From: Prevotella sp902465605
GTDB taxonomy: Bacteria; Bacteroidota; Bacteroidia; Bacteroidales; Bacteroidaceae
Length of the DNA: 64,000 nt
Direction: 5' to 3'
Assembly: GCA_902465605.1 (NCBI GenBank)
Contig: CABQNT010000008.1
Span: forward strand, 65,457 to 129,456
Shown: piece after piece, positions 1 through 8,869 of the stretch
Position numbering within the stretch: position 1 is the first letter of the stretch
Layout: the number at the start of each line of letters is the position of its first letter
Made by a program: the position numbers and the translations under genes
The notes under the pieces: model-generated
Told to the model about the DNA's origin: nothing
What the model saw: the letters and a program-made list of their open reading frames with translations, nothing else
Databases searched by the model: none

Positions 1-78
1 GATACCCTGTTGGATACCGGTAACACGGAGGGTGATGAGTCGGAAGCAGATATGGAAGAGGAAGATGATGGGGTGTAG
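1..78 (+). CDS. C-terminal end of an unidentified protein (truncated by window edge)
   Basis: The reading frame is open from base 1 and stops at TAG 76-78. The 25 visible residues are strongly acidic (runs of E and D near the end) and end in DDGV. No family can be assigned from so little. The same frame reopens after the stop as a hydrophobic stretch to TAA 229-231 (see the region entry that follows), so the true end of the gene is slightly uncertain. Confidence 0.5.
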   Translation, partial: DTLLDTGNTEGDESEADMEEEDDGV

Positions 79-402
79 GGTGGACCATCATTGAGCAGCT
101 TCGTACTGGCATATCTCTTCTTTGTTTCTATCCCCATGACTCCACATCCCACGGCATTTCTTCATGAGGGTTGGGTGATTGCTTTGTTTGGTGTAACTTC
201 TTTTTTGACATCTTTTCTGTTTATTCGCTAATCGGCATCCATTTTTTAGCTAGCACTTAAATCGTCATAAAGAATGATAATTCTTGTGGCTATTATTCGA
301 TTTTTGTTATCTTTGCAAATAACGAACGGTGTGTGTTTTGGTAGAATACAGTTCTGTCATCTGCATGCTTCCTAAGTCTTTTATAAAAACAAGGGTTAAG
401 GT
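79..402. other. Intergenic region upstream of the macroglobulin gene
   Basis: This 324-base gap holds a candidate promoter (separate entry) and, at 91-231, an open stretch in the same frame as the upstream fragment. It would encode a hydrophobic peptide (possible starts TTG 91 or ATG 136, the latter giving 31 residues) with one or two membrane-spanning segments. It could be a small membrane protein, the decayed end of the upstream gene, or chance. Nothing else was recognised. Confidence 0.4.
284..315 (+). promoter_or_regulatory. Candidate Bacteroidetes promoter for the macroglobulin gene
   Basis: A -33 TTG at 284-286 and a -7 TATCTTTG at 308-315 are separated by 21 bp, matching the -33 TTTG / -7 TAnnTTTG pattern of Bacteroidetes primary sigma factors. 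Transcription would start near 319, giving a leader of about 84 nt before the ATG at 403. Confidence 0.6.
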
Positions 403-3400
403 ATGAAAAAAATCATAATGATGTTGATTGCTTCTTTACTGATGTTGCCGTCTCACCTGATGGCAGACAGTTATACTGTACTTTGGAAGCAGTATGAACG
501 AGCACAGCAGAAGGACTTACCTAAAACGTCCATGAATGTCCTGAAGAAGATTATAGCCAAGGCACAGGCCGATAAACGATATGGCCATCTCTTGAAAGCT
601 GAATTGCTACACGGCTCCCTCGCTAATCAGGTATCGCCCGATTCATTGACGGTAGAGGTAGAAAGATTGGTGGCCAACATGCAGAAGGCCGAGAAGCAAG
701 ATCCGGTTTTGGCTGCTGTTTATCAATCGTCGTTAGGTCGTCTCTATCGGGAGAATGAGCGATTGTCGGACAACAGCAAAGAGTTGAGTGAGGAGTATTA
801 CCGTAAATCCTTGTCGCATCCCGACTTGTTGGCTGCTCATAAGGCCTCGGAGTATGTGCCCATGGTGATAGAAGGCATCGATAGTAGGATTTTCGGCAAC
901 GATCTCTTGCATGTGCTGGGCATTGAGGCAGAGGCTTATGCGATGCTGCACGATTATTACCAGAAACAAAACAACCGCCCTGCGGCGTGCATCACGGCTT
1001 TATTGGGGGTGCGACAAGATAGAGATGAGGACGTGATGCAGGTGAGAAAGTCAAAATATCTGCTGACCATCGATTCGTTGATTGACCACTATAAAGACCT
1101 CGTCGTTGCAGGTGAACTGGCCATAGAGCGCTATCGTTTTATGGAACAGGCTGACGATGCTTCTGCCGAAAGCAAGATGAACTACATCAATTATGCCCTG
1201 ACCCAATGGGGAGCGTGGCCTCGTATGAACATTCTGCGCAACGCCCAGGCACGGCTGACGTTGCCAATGTTCCATCTCTCATTGGGTGAAAGCGTCCAAA
1301 TTCCTCATCAGGAGCGGCAAGTGGTCATCATGCAAATCTGCAATATCGATCAGTTGGATATGTCGGTGTGGCGCCTTAATCTGAAAGGCGATACCTCACT
1401 TCATCCCAATGACCCACGTGACTATGCAAAAGTCAAGTCGCATATTGTTTCTAAAACACCGGTGTACACAGCCTCAAAGCGATACGTTGGATTGCCAGAC
1501 TATCAAGTCATGCGCGACACGATGACCATCAAAGGCTTGCCAATCGGCGTGTATCTCGTGGAGATGACCACCAACAACAAGTCCATCAAGCCACAGCGGG
1601 CCTTGTTGCGGGTCAGCGATATGTATATCATGTCACAGACACTGCCCAACAACAGGGTACGATTGGTCGCAGTGAGTGCAACCACAGGACAGCCATTGCC
1701 AAACGCTAAGATCAGAATCACAAATGGTAACAATTATGATAACAAACGTCATTCCCAAACCTTGACCTGCAATGAGCAAGGTGAGGCGGTGTACGAAATG
1801 GGTAGGTCGTCCTATCAATCCATTTATCCTTATACAGATGAAGATCAAGCTTGTGCGGAAACTTATTTCAATGCGTATGGACAATTCCCAAAAGACCGAG
1901 TCCCAGTTCGTCCGCAGGTTGAGCTTTATACGGATCGAAGCATCTATCGTCCTGGACAGTCTGTGCATGCCGCAGCCATTGTTTACCGAAGGGTGGATGA
2001 TGAACGTACCGAGGCAGTTGCCCATCAGGCCATGACCTTGACATTGCGTGATGCCAATTATAAGATTGTAGCCACCAAAGAGGTGGTTACAGACGACTTT
2101 GGAACGGCGTCAACGGACTTTGTTTTGCCATCCTCAGGACTTACTGGCATGTTCTCATTGCGTACAAACTTTGGCAATAACGGTTACGAATACTTTTCTG
2201 TCGAAGAATATAAACGTCCTACTTTCCTGGTTTCTTTCGATGACGTGAAAGAGAAATATCAGGCGGGTGACACCGTGAATGTGGTCGGACATGTGAAGAG
2301 TTTCGCTGGTGTTCCTGTCCAATCAGCCAAAGTTAAGTACACAGTTGTGCGCAGACCTGCCATGTGGTGGTTCCATCGAATGAGTAAAGACCGGGAGGTT
2401 ATGGTCGCCAAAGACACCTTGGTGACCGACGGTGACGGACGCTTCACGGTTCCTGTGCCGATGGAGATGCCCGATGATTACAGCCATCACGTTGCCCGTT
2501 ACTATTCGTTCGAGGTTCATGTCGATGTCACTGACGCAGGTGGAGAGAGCCATTCGGCTGAAACTCGTCTACCATTGAGCGACAAACCAACCTTGCTCAC
2601 CTGTAACTTGCCGGCTCAAAGCTTGCGAGACAGCATCCCGTCTGTGACCTTCAGGTACATCAATAATGCCGGTCAGCCTGTTGATGGACAAGTAAATTAT
2701 ACGATAGATGGGCATGCTTATTCAGTAAAAACCAATGAGCCGACCGTTCAGGGATTGAAGAATCTGTCTTCGGGCGAGCATCATTTAGTCGCCATTTGCG
2801 GCAACGATACGCTTGAACAGAAGTTTGTCATCTTTTCTCTTGATGACAAGAAACCAGTTGTCAAGACCTCTGATTTCTTTTATGTCACATCAGATACCTT
2901 CCCACACAATGGTAAACCGGTGTATCTGTTGTTCGGTTCGTCTGACATGCAAGTGCATGTAGTGTACACAATGATTGCTGGCGACCGTGTTATTGATAGT
3001 GGAACGCTTGAAATCAACAACCAACTGATTAAGAAGAAGCTGACTTATTTGCCCCAATATGACAAGGGATTGCTTGTCAACTACGCATGGGTGAAGAATG
3101 GTAAGCTATACAGTCATCGTCAGATGATACAAAAACCGCAGCCCGATAAGCGGTTGATGGTCACATGGAAGACTTTCCGCAACCGCCTTACCCCAGGGCA
3201 AAAGGAGGAGTGGTCGTTGCAAATTACTAAGCCAGATGGCTCGCCAGCACAGGCTCAGTTGATGGCTGTGTTGTTCGACCAGACGCTTAATGAAATCAGA
3301 AAACACGATTGGAGGTTCAATACGACCTATCATCCAGCCTTACCTTTTACCCAATGGAGCGGATTAAACTTTACTGAAGCTGATCTCTATGGTGATGCTC

Positions 3401-5934
3401 CTATCGTGTCTCTTCGTGAACGGGAGCTTGATTTCAGTCGTTTTGACGATGTGTTTGCAAGTTTCGACCCCATGGGGGAGGTGTTCCTCACAGGCTATGT
3501 CCCTGGCATCAAGATACGTGGAACCCGTGCTATGAAGGCCATGCCTTTGTCTGCGATGGCTAAGCAGTCAGGTGCCATGATGCTGAAATCGACAGCTGGA
3601 GGGGGCAATGCAAGGGAAGAATTTGCTGATGACACAGCTTCACCAGCCTTGGCAGAGCCATCTCAACCCCAACAACCAGCCTCACGAATGAGCATTCGTG
3701 AGAACTTGAGTGAAACAGCCTTCTTCTTTCCTGCCTTGCTGTCTGACGACAAAGGCAACGTGAGTTTGAAGTTCACCTTGCCGGAGAGTGTCACCACATG
3801 GCAGTTCATGGGCCTTGCGCACGACAAGGCGATGCGTCATGGCATGCTTAAGGACGAGGTTGTGGCGCAAAAGACCGTCATGGTGCAGCCCAACATGCCG
3901 CGTTTCGTGCGTATGGGCGATCATGCCACGCTGTCGACGCGCGTCATCAACACCTCTAAGCGAGTAGTGAAAGGCACCGTGCAAATGGAGTTGCTTAACC
4001 CTGAGACCGAAGGTGTGGTGTTCAGTAAACAGCAGTCCTGCCGTCTGCAGCCCGACACAACCGTGTCGGTAGCCTTCGATTTCGATGTAACCCGTCTGCT
4101 TGCCGCCCATCCGCAGCTGTCGTTGCTCATCGCACGCGTCACGGTAAGCGGTAAGGGATACAGCGATGGCGAGCAGCATTATCTGCCCATTCTGCCCGAG
4201 AAGGAATGGGTGACCACCACCGTACCATTCACGCAGCATGCCCCCGGCACCAAGACGATTGACCTGAAACAGCTCTTCCCCGTGGATGATGCTGCCAATC
4301 GGCTGACCATTGAATACACCAATAATCCGGCATGGCTTATGGTTCAGGCACTTCCCTCGATGGGAACGCCCGAAGCCGACAATGCCATTAGCCTGGCAGC
4401 AGCCTATTATGCCAACAGTATTGGGCGTTATCTGTTGAACGAAGCACCGCAACTGAAGTCGACCATCAGCTTGTGGAAGCAGGAAAAGGGTAGCGAAACC
4501 TCGCTCATGAGTAGTTTGGAGAAGAACCAATCACTCAAAACAATGGTACTTGAAGAAACACCTTGGGTGGCCGATGCAAGCAGAGAGAGCGAGCAGAAGC
4601 AGCAACTGGTTACTTTCTTCGACCCAAACACGATGGACTACCGATTGAACTCCGCCCTTGACAAGCTGACAAAATTGCAAAATCCTGATGGCTCTTTCAG
4701 CTGGTGGAAGGGCATGTCGGGCAGTCGATACATGACAACAGCCGTTGTCAAGATGTTGGTTCGGTTGAATGTGCTCATTGGTAAGCAGCAGGTAACAACG
4801 CCAATCATTCGGCAGGCTCTTGTATATTTGGACAAGAAGGCGGCTGAGGAGGTAGCTCAGTTGAAAGAATTGAAAGCAAAAGGAAACAAGAATCTATCTC
4901 CCAGCGAGGCGGCTTGCGACTATTTGTACATCCATGCGTTGGCTGAAAGGCCATCGACCGCCACCGTTAAATATCTTGTTGACTTGCTCGCCAAGAAGCC
5001 TTCGGCATTGACAATCTATGGAAAAGCCAATTCTGCGATTATCCTTTCACAGTATGGTAAACACGAATTGGCTAAGGAATATCTGCAAAGTATCAACGAA
5101 TATAGTGTGTACAAAGAGGAAATGGGACGCTATTTCGACACGCCGCGCGCCCAGTATACCTGGTGCGACTATCGCATTCCTTCTCAGGTTGCAGCCATCG
5201 AAGCCACAAAACGCCTGCGTCCTGGCGACCCCAGCATCGAGGAAATGCAACGCTGGCTGCTGCAATCCAAGCGAACGCAGACCTGGGACACGCCCATTAA
5301 CAGTGTGAATGCAGTGTTTGCCTTCTTGCATGGCGCCACCGAAAAGCTCACCCAGTCGTCACAAGATGCCGTTATCAAGATAGACAACCAGTCTGTTGAC
5401 CTGCCTAACTCTACCGCTGGTCTGGGCTATGTCAAGGTTTCAAAGCCGGGCAAGGATGTGCGAACGCTTGCCGTGAGCAAGACCTCGGCCGGCACATCAT
5501 GGGGCGCTGTGTACGCACAGTTCATGCAGAAGTCCACTGATGTGGCCAGTCAGTCGTCTGGAATTAAGGTAACGCGTACCTTATTATATAATGGTAAGCC
5601 TGCAACGAATCTGAAAGTTGGCGACAGGGTGACCGTGAGAATTGAGATAGAGGCCGACCGCGACTACGACTTCGTGCAGCTACAGGATAAGCGTGCGGCA
5701 TGTCTTGAGCCGATATGGCAGTTGAGTGGTTATCATTTAGGTTACTACTGCGCGCCCAAAGACAATGCCACCAACTATTATTTCGACCGACTCGGCAAAG
5801 GAAAACATCGCATAGAAACAGACTATTACATAGACAGAGCAGGAACTTACCAAACGGGCATTTGCACCATTCAGTGTGCTTACAGCCCGGAGTATAATGG
5901 TAGGGAGGCTGCCAAAACTTTGAATATACAATAA
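403..5934 (+). CDS. Alpha-2-macroglobulin family protein (MG2 domain)
   Basis: A 1843-residue exported protein. Residues 1-21 form a signal peptide (MKK, hydrophobic core, cut after LMA). An MG2-type segment starts near residue 500 (RPQVELYTDRSIYRPGQ), the A2M domain near 1095 (SIRENLSETAFFFPALLSDD), and an alpha/alpha-toroid region follows. Where family members with a thioester have a Cys-x-Glu-Gln motif (about residues 1318-1326), this protein reads MGTPEADNAIS, so no Cys and no thioester. Bacterial macroglobulins are thought to trap or inhibit attacking proteases at the cell envelope; a thioester-less version would rely on conformational trapping or play a structural role. It is followed after 3 bp by a DUF1573 gene, so the two are probably co-transcribed. 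Family assignment is firm; function is inferred. Confidence 0.9.
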   Translation: MKKIIMMLIASLLMLPSHLMADSYTVLWKQYERAQQKDLPKTSMNVLKKIIAKAQADKRYGHLLKAELLHGSLANQVSPDSLTVEVERLVANMQKAEKQDPVLAAVYQSSLGRLYRENERLSDNSKELSEEYYRKSLSHPDLLAAHKASEYVPMVIEGIDSRIFGNDLLHVLGIEAEAYAMLHDYYQKQNNRPAACITALLGVRQDRDEDVMQVRKSKYLLTIDSLIDHYKDLVVAGELAIERYRFMEQADDASAESKMNYINYALTQWGAWPRMNILRNAQARLTLPMFHLSLGESVQIPHQERQVVIMQICNIDQLDMSVWRLNLKGDTSLHPNDPRDYAKVKSHIVSKTPVYTASKRYVGLPDYQVMRDTMTIKGLPIGVYLVEMTTNNKSIKPQRALLRVSDMYIMSQTLPNNRVRLVAVSATTGQPLPNAKIRITNGNNYDNKRHSQTLTCNEQGEAVYEMGRSSYQSIYPYTDEDQACAETYFNAYGQFPKDRVPVRPQVELYTDRSIYRPGQSVHAAAIVYRRVDDERTEAVAHQAMTLTLRDANYKIVATKEVVTDDFGTASTDFVLPSSGLTGMFSLRTNFGNNGYEYFSVEEYKRPTFLVSFDDVKEKYQAGDTVNVVGHVKSFAGVPVQSAKVKYTVVRRPAMWWFHRMSKDREVMVAKDTLVTDGDGRFTVPVPMEMPDDYSHHVARYYSFEVHVDVTDAGGESHSAETRLPLSDKPTLLTCNLPAQSLRDSIPSVTFRYINNAGQPVDGQVNYTIDGHAYSVKTNEPTVQGLKNLSSGEHHLVAICGNDTLEQKFVIFSLDDKKPVVKTSDFFYVTSDTFPHNGKPVYLLFGSSDMQVHVVYTMIAGDRVIDSGTLEINNQLIKKKLTYLPQYDKGLLVNYAWVKNGKLYSHRQMIQKPQPDKRLMVTWKTFRNRLTPGQKEEWSLQITKPDGSPAQAQLMAVLFDQTLNEIRKHDWRFNTTYHPALPFTQWSGLNFTEADLYGDAPIVSLRERELDFSRFDDVFASFDPMGEVFLTGYVPGIKIRGTRAMKAMPLSAMAKQSGAMMLKSTAGGGNAREEFADDTASPALAEPSQPQQPASRMSIRENLSETAFFFPALLSDDKGNVSLKFTLPESVTTWQFMGLAHDKAMRHGMLKDEVVAQKTVMVQPNMPRFVRMGDHATLSTRVINTSKRVVKGTVQMELLNPETEGVVFSKQQSCRLQPDTTVSVAFDFDVTRLLAAHPQLSLLIARVTVSGKGYSDGEQHYLPILPEKEWVTTTVPFTQHAPGTKTIDLKQLFPVDDAANRLTIEYTNNPAWLMVQALPSMGTPEADNAISLAAAYYANSIGRYLLNEAPQLKSTISLWKQEKGSETSLMSSLEKNQSLKTMVLEETPWVADASRESEQKQQLVTFFDPNTMDYRLNSALDKLTKLQNPDGSFSWWKGMSGSRYMTTAVVKMLVRLNVLIGKQQVTTPIIRQALVYLDKKAAEEVAQLKELKAKGNKNLSPSEAACDYLYIHALAERPSTATVKYLVDLLAKKPSALTIYGKANSAIILSQYGKHELAKEYLQSINEYSVYKEEMGRYFDTPRAQYTWCDYRIPSQVAAIEATKRLRPGDPSIEEMQRWLLQSKRTQTWDTPINSVNAVFAFLHGATEKLTQSSQDAVIKIDNQSVDLPNSTAGLGYVKVSKPGKDVRTLAVSKTSAGTSWGAVYAQFMQKSTDVASQSSGIKVTRTLLYNGKPATNLKVGDRVTVRIEIEADRDYDFVQLQDKRAACLEPIWQLSGYHLGYYCAPKDNATNYYFDRLGKGKHRIETDYYIDRAGTYQTGICTIQCAYSPEYNGREAAKTLNIQ

Positions 5935-5937
5935 AAG

Positions 5938-6999
5938 ATGAATCGAAAACTCATGATATTCGCGCTCATGGCGCTTCCACTCCTGTCTTCTGCGCAGCAG
6001 ATGACAGCCGTCAACGAGGTGATAGATTGCGGACAAGTCGTTTATAAGGCTCCCGTGACGGTGGCGTATGACATCAGGAACACCAGCGACAAGCCGCTCG
6101 CCATCAGCAAAGTGCTGACCAGTTGCGGTTGCACCTCTGTAGATTATCCCCGTCAAGCCATCGCTTCACACGGTTCGGCCGTCGTGAAAGTCACCTATGA
6201 TGCCAAGCAAATGGGAACTTTCAACAAACAGGTTCGTATTTACAGCAATGGCTCTGCCGCTCCTTTGGAGTTGACCATCAAGGGTAAGGTCGTGGATGAA
6301 ATTATTGATTTTGGCGGATCTTATCCCTTTACTTTAGGCATGTTGCAAACCGATGTCAACAACATCGAGTTTGATGATGTGAATCGTGGCGAGCGTCCGC
6401 AGGCCAAGATACACATCAAGAACAACACGAAGCAGATGGCACAGCCCATCTTGATGCATCTACCCAGCTATCTCTCAGCCGACGTGTCACCCTCACGCAT
6501 TGCTCCTGGTCGTGCCGGAGTGGCAACCATCACTTTGAATTCCAAGCTGATACGCGACTACGGACTGACCCAGACGTCCATCTATATGGGGTTTGTTCCT
6601 GGCGATAAAGTGAATCCCGACAATGAGTTGACTGTCTCTGCCGTGCTTTTACCAGAATTCAATGAGCAGGAAACAGCCGCGCACATGCCCCAACCGAAGA
6701 TGCAACTCTCTGCAACCAAGCTGGATTTGGGCACCTTTGGGCGTAAGAAAAAGCTGAAAGGACAAATCTTCATCCAAAATATTGGGAAGCGCATGTTGGA
6801 GATAGAGAACGTTCAGATGTTCACCGGTGGCTTGGAAATATCTCTCAACAAGTCGAAATTGGAGCCTGGCCAGACCGCCAAACTCAAAGTGACGGCTATC
6901 GCAGAGCAACTGAAAAAGGCTAAGAGTAAACCTCGTATCTTGATGATTACCAACGACCCAGAGTTGCCTAAGGTGATTATTGACATCCATGTGAACTGA
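5938..6999 (+). CDS. DUF1573 domain-containing secreted protein
   Basis: A 353-residue protein with a signal peptide (residues 1-20, ending SSAQQ). Residues about 25-120 form an Ig-like DUF1573 domain with the family's CGC motif (C63-G64-C65-T66), preceded by the typical 'dCGqV..ap..v.y.irNtsdkPL' pattern. A second similar domain is near residues 230-350 (KLDLGTFGRKKKLKGQIFIQNIGKRML). These domains resemble the ASH/MSP beta-sandwich family and are abundant in Bacteroidetes; no biochemical role is established. It begins 3 bp after the macroglobulin stop and ends 7 bp before ispH, so it sits in one transcription unit with both. Confidence 0.85.
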   Translation: MNRKLMIFALMALPLLSSAQQMTAVNEVIDCGQVVYKAPVTVAYDIRNTSDKPLAISKVLTSCGCTSVDYPRQAIASHGSAVVKVTYDAKQMGTFNKQVRIYSNGSAAPLELTIKGKVVDEIIDFGGSYPFTLGMLQTDVNNIEFDDVNRGERPQAKIHIKNNTKQMAQPILMHLPSYLSADVSPSRIAPGRAGVATITLNSKLIRDYGLTQTSIYMGFVPGDKVNPDNELTVSAVLLPEFNEQETAAHMPQPKMQLSATKLDLGTFGRKKKLKGQIFIQNIGKRMLEIENVQMFTGGLEISLNKSKLEPGQTAKLKVTAIAEQLKKAKSKPRILMITNDPELPKVIIDIHVN

Positions 7000-7006
7000 T
7001 TTTCCT

Positions 7007-7870
7007 ATGGTACAAATAGAAATTGATAGTGGCAGTGGTTTTTGTTTCGGTGTGACGACCGCCATACAGAAAGCGCAGGAAGAATTGGCTAAGGGCGGAA
7101 CATTGTACTGCTTGGGCGACATTGTGCATAATGGTATTGAAGTGAAGCGTCTGCATGAGCGCGGACTGGTGACCATTAACCACGATGACTTGCGCCAACT
7201 GCACGATGTAAAAGTGTTGCTGAGGGCACATGGAGAGCCCCCCGAAACCTACGAGTTGGCTCGAAAAAACAATATCGAGATTATTGATGCCACCTGTCCG
7301 GTGGTGCTGGCGTTGCAACGTCGCATTAAAAAACAATACGAAAATCATCCTGATGCGCAAATTGTGATCTTCGGAAAGACTGGTCATGCCGAGGTGTTGG
7401 GATTAGTAGGGCAAACCCAGAGCAATGCCATTGTGATTGAAAAGGTAGACGACGTGAAGCTGTTGGACTTCTCACGCGACATTTATTTGTATTCGCAAAC
7501 CACCAAGAGCCTCGATGAGTTTCATCGGGTGATCGATTACATACAATCGCATATCTCGCCCGATGCCGTCTTTCGTAGCTTCGACACCATTTGCAGACAA
7601 GTGGCAAACCGTATGCCCAACATTGCTAACTTTGCGTCTAAGCATGATTTGATACTCTTCATGAGTGGTCGAAAGAGCTCGAATGGGCGTGTCTTATTCA
7701 AAGAGTGTAAGCGTGTGAACCCCAATAGTTACCATATAGAGGATGTGGACGAAATCGATTTCGATTGGTTGAAAGGTGTCAATACCGTTGGCATTTGTGG
7801 AGCTACCAGCACGCCTAAGTGGCTTATGGAGAAGTGTCGGGATTATATCTTGCAGAAGCTGGGGCTGTAA
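7007..7870 (+). CDS. ispH: 4-hydroxy-3-methylbut-2-enyl diphosphate reductase (IspH)
   Basis: Last enzyme of the MEP (non-mevalonate) isoprenoid pathway, converting HMBPP to IPP and DMAPP with a [4Fe-4S] cluster in the cytoplasm. The three cluster cysteines are visible at C13 (GFCFGV), C97 (DATCPVV) and C196 (DTICRQV). Length 287 residues is normal. The HGEPPE segment and the C-terminal GICGATSTPKWLM segment are family hallmarks. It follows the DUF1573 gene by 7 bp and is the last gene before a convergent neighbour. Confidence 0.95.
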   Translation: MVQIEIDSGSGFCFGVTTAIQKAQEELAKGGTLYCLGDIVHNGIEVKRLHERGLVTINHDDLRQLHDVKVLLRAHGEPPETYELARKNNIEIIDATCPVVLALQRRIKKQYENHPDAQIVIFGKTGHAEVLGLVGQTQSNAIVIEKVDDVKLLDFSRDIYLYSQTTKSLDEFHRVIDYIQSHISPDAVFRSFDTICRQVANRMPNIANFASKHDLILFMSGRKSSNGRVLFKECKRVNPNSYHIEDVDEIDFDWLKGVNTVGICGATSTPKWLMEKCRDYILQKLGL

Positions 7871-7893
7871 AGGCGGTGACTGGGCGTTTTAAA

Positions 7894-8029
7894 GGAGTTA
7901 ATGGGAGTAAAATGGGAGTTATCGGGAGTAAACGGACATTTGTCCGATAACTCCCTCTTAACTCCTAATAACTCCAGTTAACTCCCATTCTAGTCCCCAC
8001 TTACTCCCATCTTAACTCCCAATAACTCC
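7894..8029. repeat. Helically spaced GGAGT / ACTCC array between convergent genes
   Basis: GGAGT occurs at 7894, 7904, 7915 and 7925 on the plus strand; its complement ACTCC occurs at 7950, 7961, 7971, 7981, 8003, 8015 and 8025, with a one-base variant (AGTCC) at 7992. Steps are 10-12 bp, close to one DNA turn. The two halves face each other across a perfect hairpin (separate entry). The surrounding units read roughly TTAACTCCCA. The array fills the gap between the ispH and tcdA stop codons. Confidence 0.8.
7914..7955. terminator. Nested inverted repeat, likely bidirectional terminator
   Basis: GGGAGTTATCGG (7914-7925) is perfectly complementary to CCGATAACTCCC at 7944-7955, and within it CGGACA-TT-TGTCCG (7933-7946) forms a second perfect hairpin sharing the last bases. 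It lies between the converging ispH and tcdA genes. There is no strong U-tract on either side, so termination is an inference from position and stem strength. Confidence 0.45.
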
Positions 8030-8039
8030 TAATTCTACA

Positions 8040-8798
8040 CTACAAATCACACAAATCTTTCACCACTTCACCCCCAACAATCAGTCCTGCGGCGGCAGGA
8101 ACAAAAGCGTTGCTGGCTGGTACAGACCGCTTTTTGTTGGTAACGATTGGTGCTGATGATGCGGGTTCTGGTGCTGATGAGTCCTCATTGGTTGGCGCTA
8201 TGGGGAACGGCTTGCGGGGCTCTTCGTCACTATAAACCACCTTGAGGTGGGCAATTCCCAACTTTCTAAGTTTCTTTCTGATAACCTTTGCCAGCGGGTC
8301 CATTTGCGTTTTACTGATGTCTGTCACCTTAAAACGCGTGGCGTCTATCTTGTTGGCTGCCCCCATACAGGCAATCATGGGTATGTGCAGCGCGTCACAT
8401 TGTTTGATTATCTCCAGTTTGGCAGCCATGGTATCAATGCAATCTACCACATAATCGCAAGCAGACAGGTCAATTTCATGTGCTGTTTCCGGCAAATAAA
8501 ACAACGCATGCGCATGCACTTTGCAGTGGGGATTGATGTCTAAGATGCGCTTTCGCGCCACCTCCACTTTTTTTTGCCCGAGAGTTGAATGCAATGCCAC
8601 CAGTTGTCGGTTGATGTTCGAGAGGCTTACCTCGTCGTTATCTACCAAACTGATTTCTCCAACTCCGCTGCGCGCCAGCACTTCCACCACATAACTGCCC
8701 ACGCCGCCCACGCCAAAAACCATGACATGCGATTGGCTTAGCTTTTCCAGGGCCGCGGTGCCAAAGAGCATTTCGGTTCGGGTAAACTGATGTTCCAT
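8040..8798 (-). CDS. tcdA: tRNA threonylcarbamoyladenosine dehydratase (TcdA/CsdL, ThiF family)
   Basis: An E1-like enzyme that uses ATP to cyclise the t6A modification at tRNA position 37 to ct6A. The nucleotide-binding motif GVGGVGSYVVEVLARSG is at residues 29-45, followed by LVDNDEVSLSNINRQL and the VDCIDT segment, all typical of the TcdA branch of the ThiF/MoeB family. Length 252 residues fits. Its promoter (-7 box complement at 8822-8829) is divergent from and mirrors that of the FecCD permease gene. Other ThiF-family functions are possible but less likely given the length and absence of a rhodanese domain. Confidence 0.88.
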   Translation of the reverse strand: MEHQFTRTEMLFGTAALEKLSQSHVMVFGVGGVGSYVVEVLARSGVGEISLVDNDEVSLSNINRQLVALHSTLGQKKVEVARKRILDINPHCKVHAHALFYLPETAHEIDLSACDYVVDCIDTMAAKLEIIKQCDALHIPMIACMGAANKIDATRFKVTDISKTQMDPLAKVIRKKLRKLGIAHLKVVYSDEEPRKPFPIAPTNEDSSAPEPASSAPIVTNKKRSVPASNAFVPAAAGLIVGGEVVKDLCDL

Positions 8799-8821
8799 AT
8801 CCTATTTCTTTATTCCGTGTG

Positions 8822-8860
8822 CAAAGTTAGCCATTTTATCCCACTTTTTAACTAACTTTG
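8822..8860. promoter_or_regulatory. Divergent promoter pair for tcdA and the FecCD permease
   Basis: The minus-strand -7 box TAACTTTG is at 8822-8829 (plus strand CAAAGTTA) and an identical plus-strand TAACTTTG is at 8853-8860, so 8821-8830 and 8852-8861 form an inverted repeat. Predicted starts give a leader near 20 nt for tcdA and only about 6 nt for the permease. Confidence 0.55.
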
Positions 8861-8869
8861 CCCTTTGGT

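Noticed and set aside
3682..4530. A 282-codon open frame antisense to the macroglobulin gene
   Set aside because: It is a mirror of strong coding bias on the plus strand, has no promoter and no recognisable domain.
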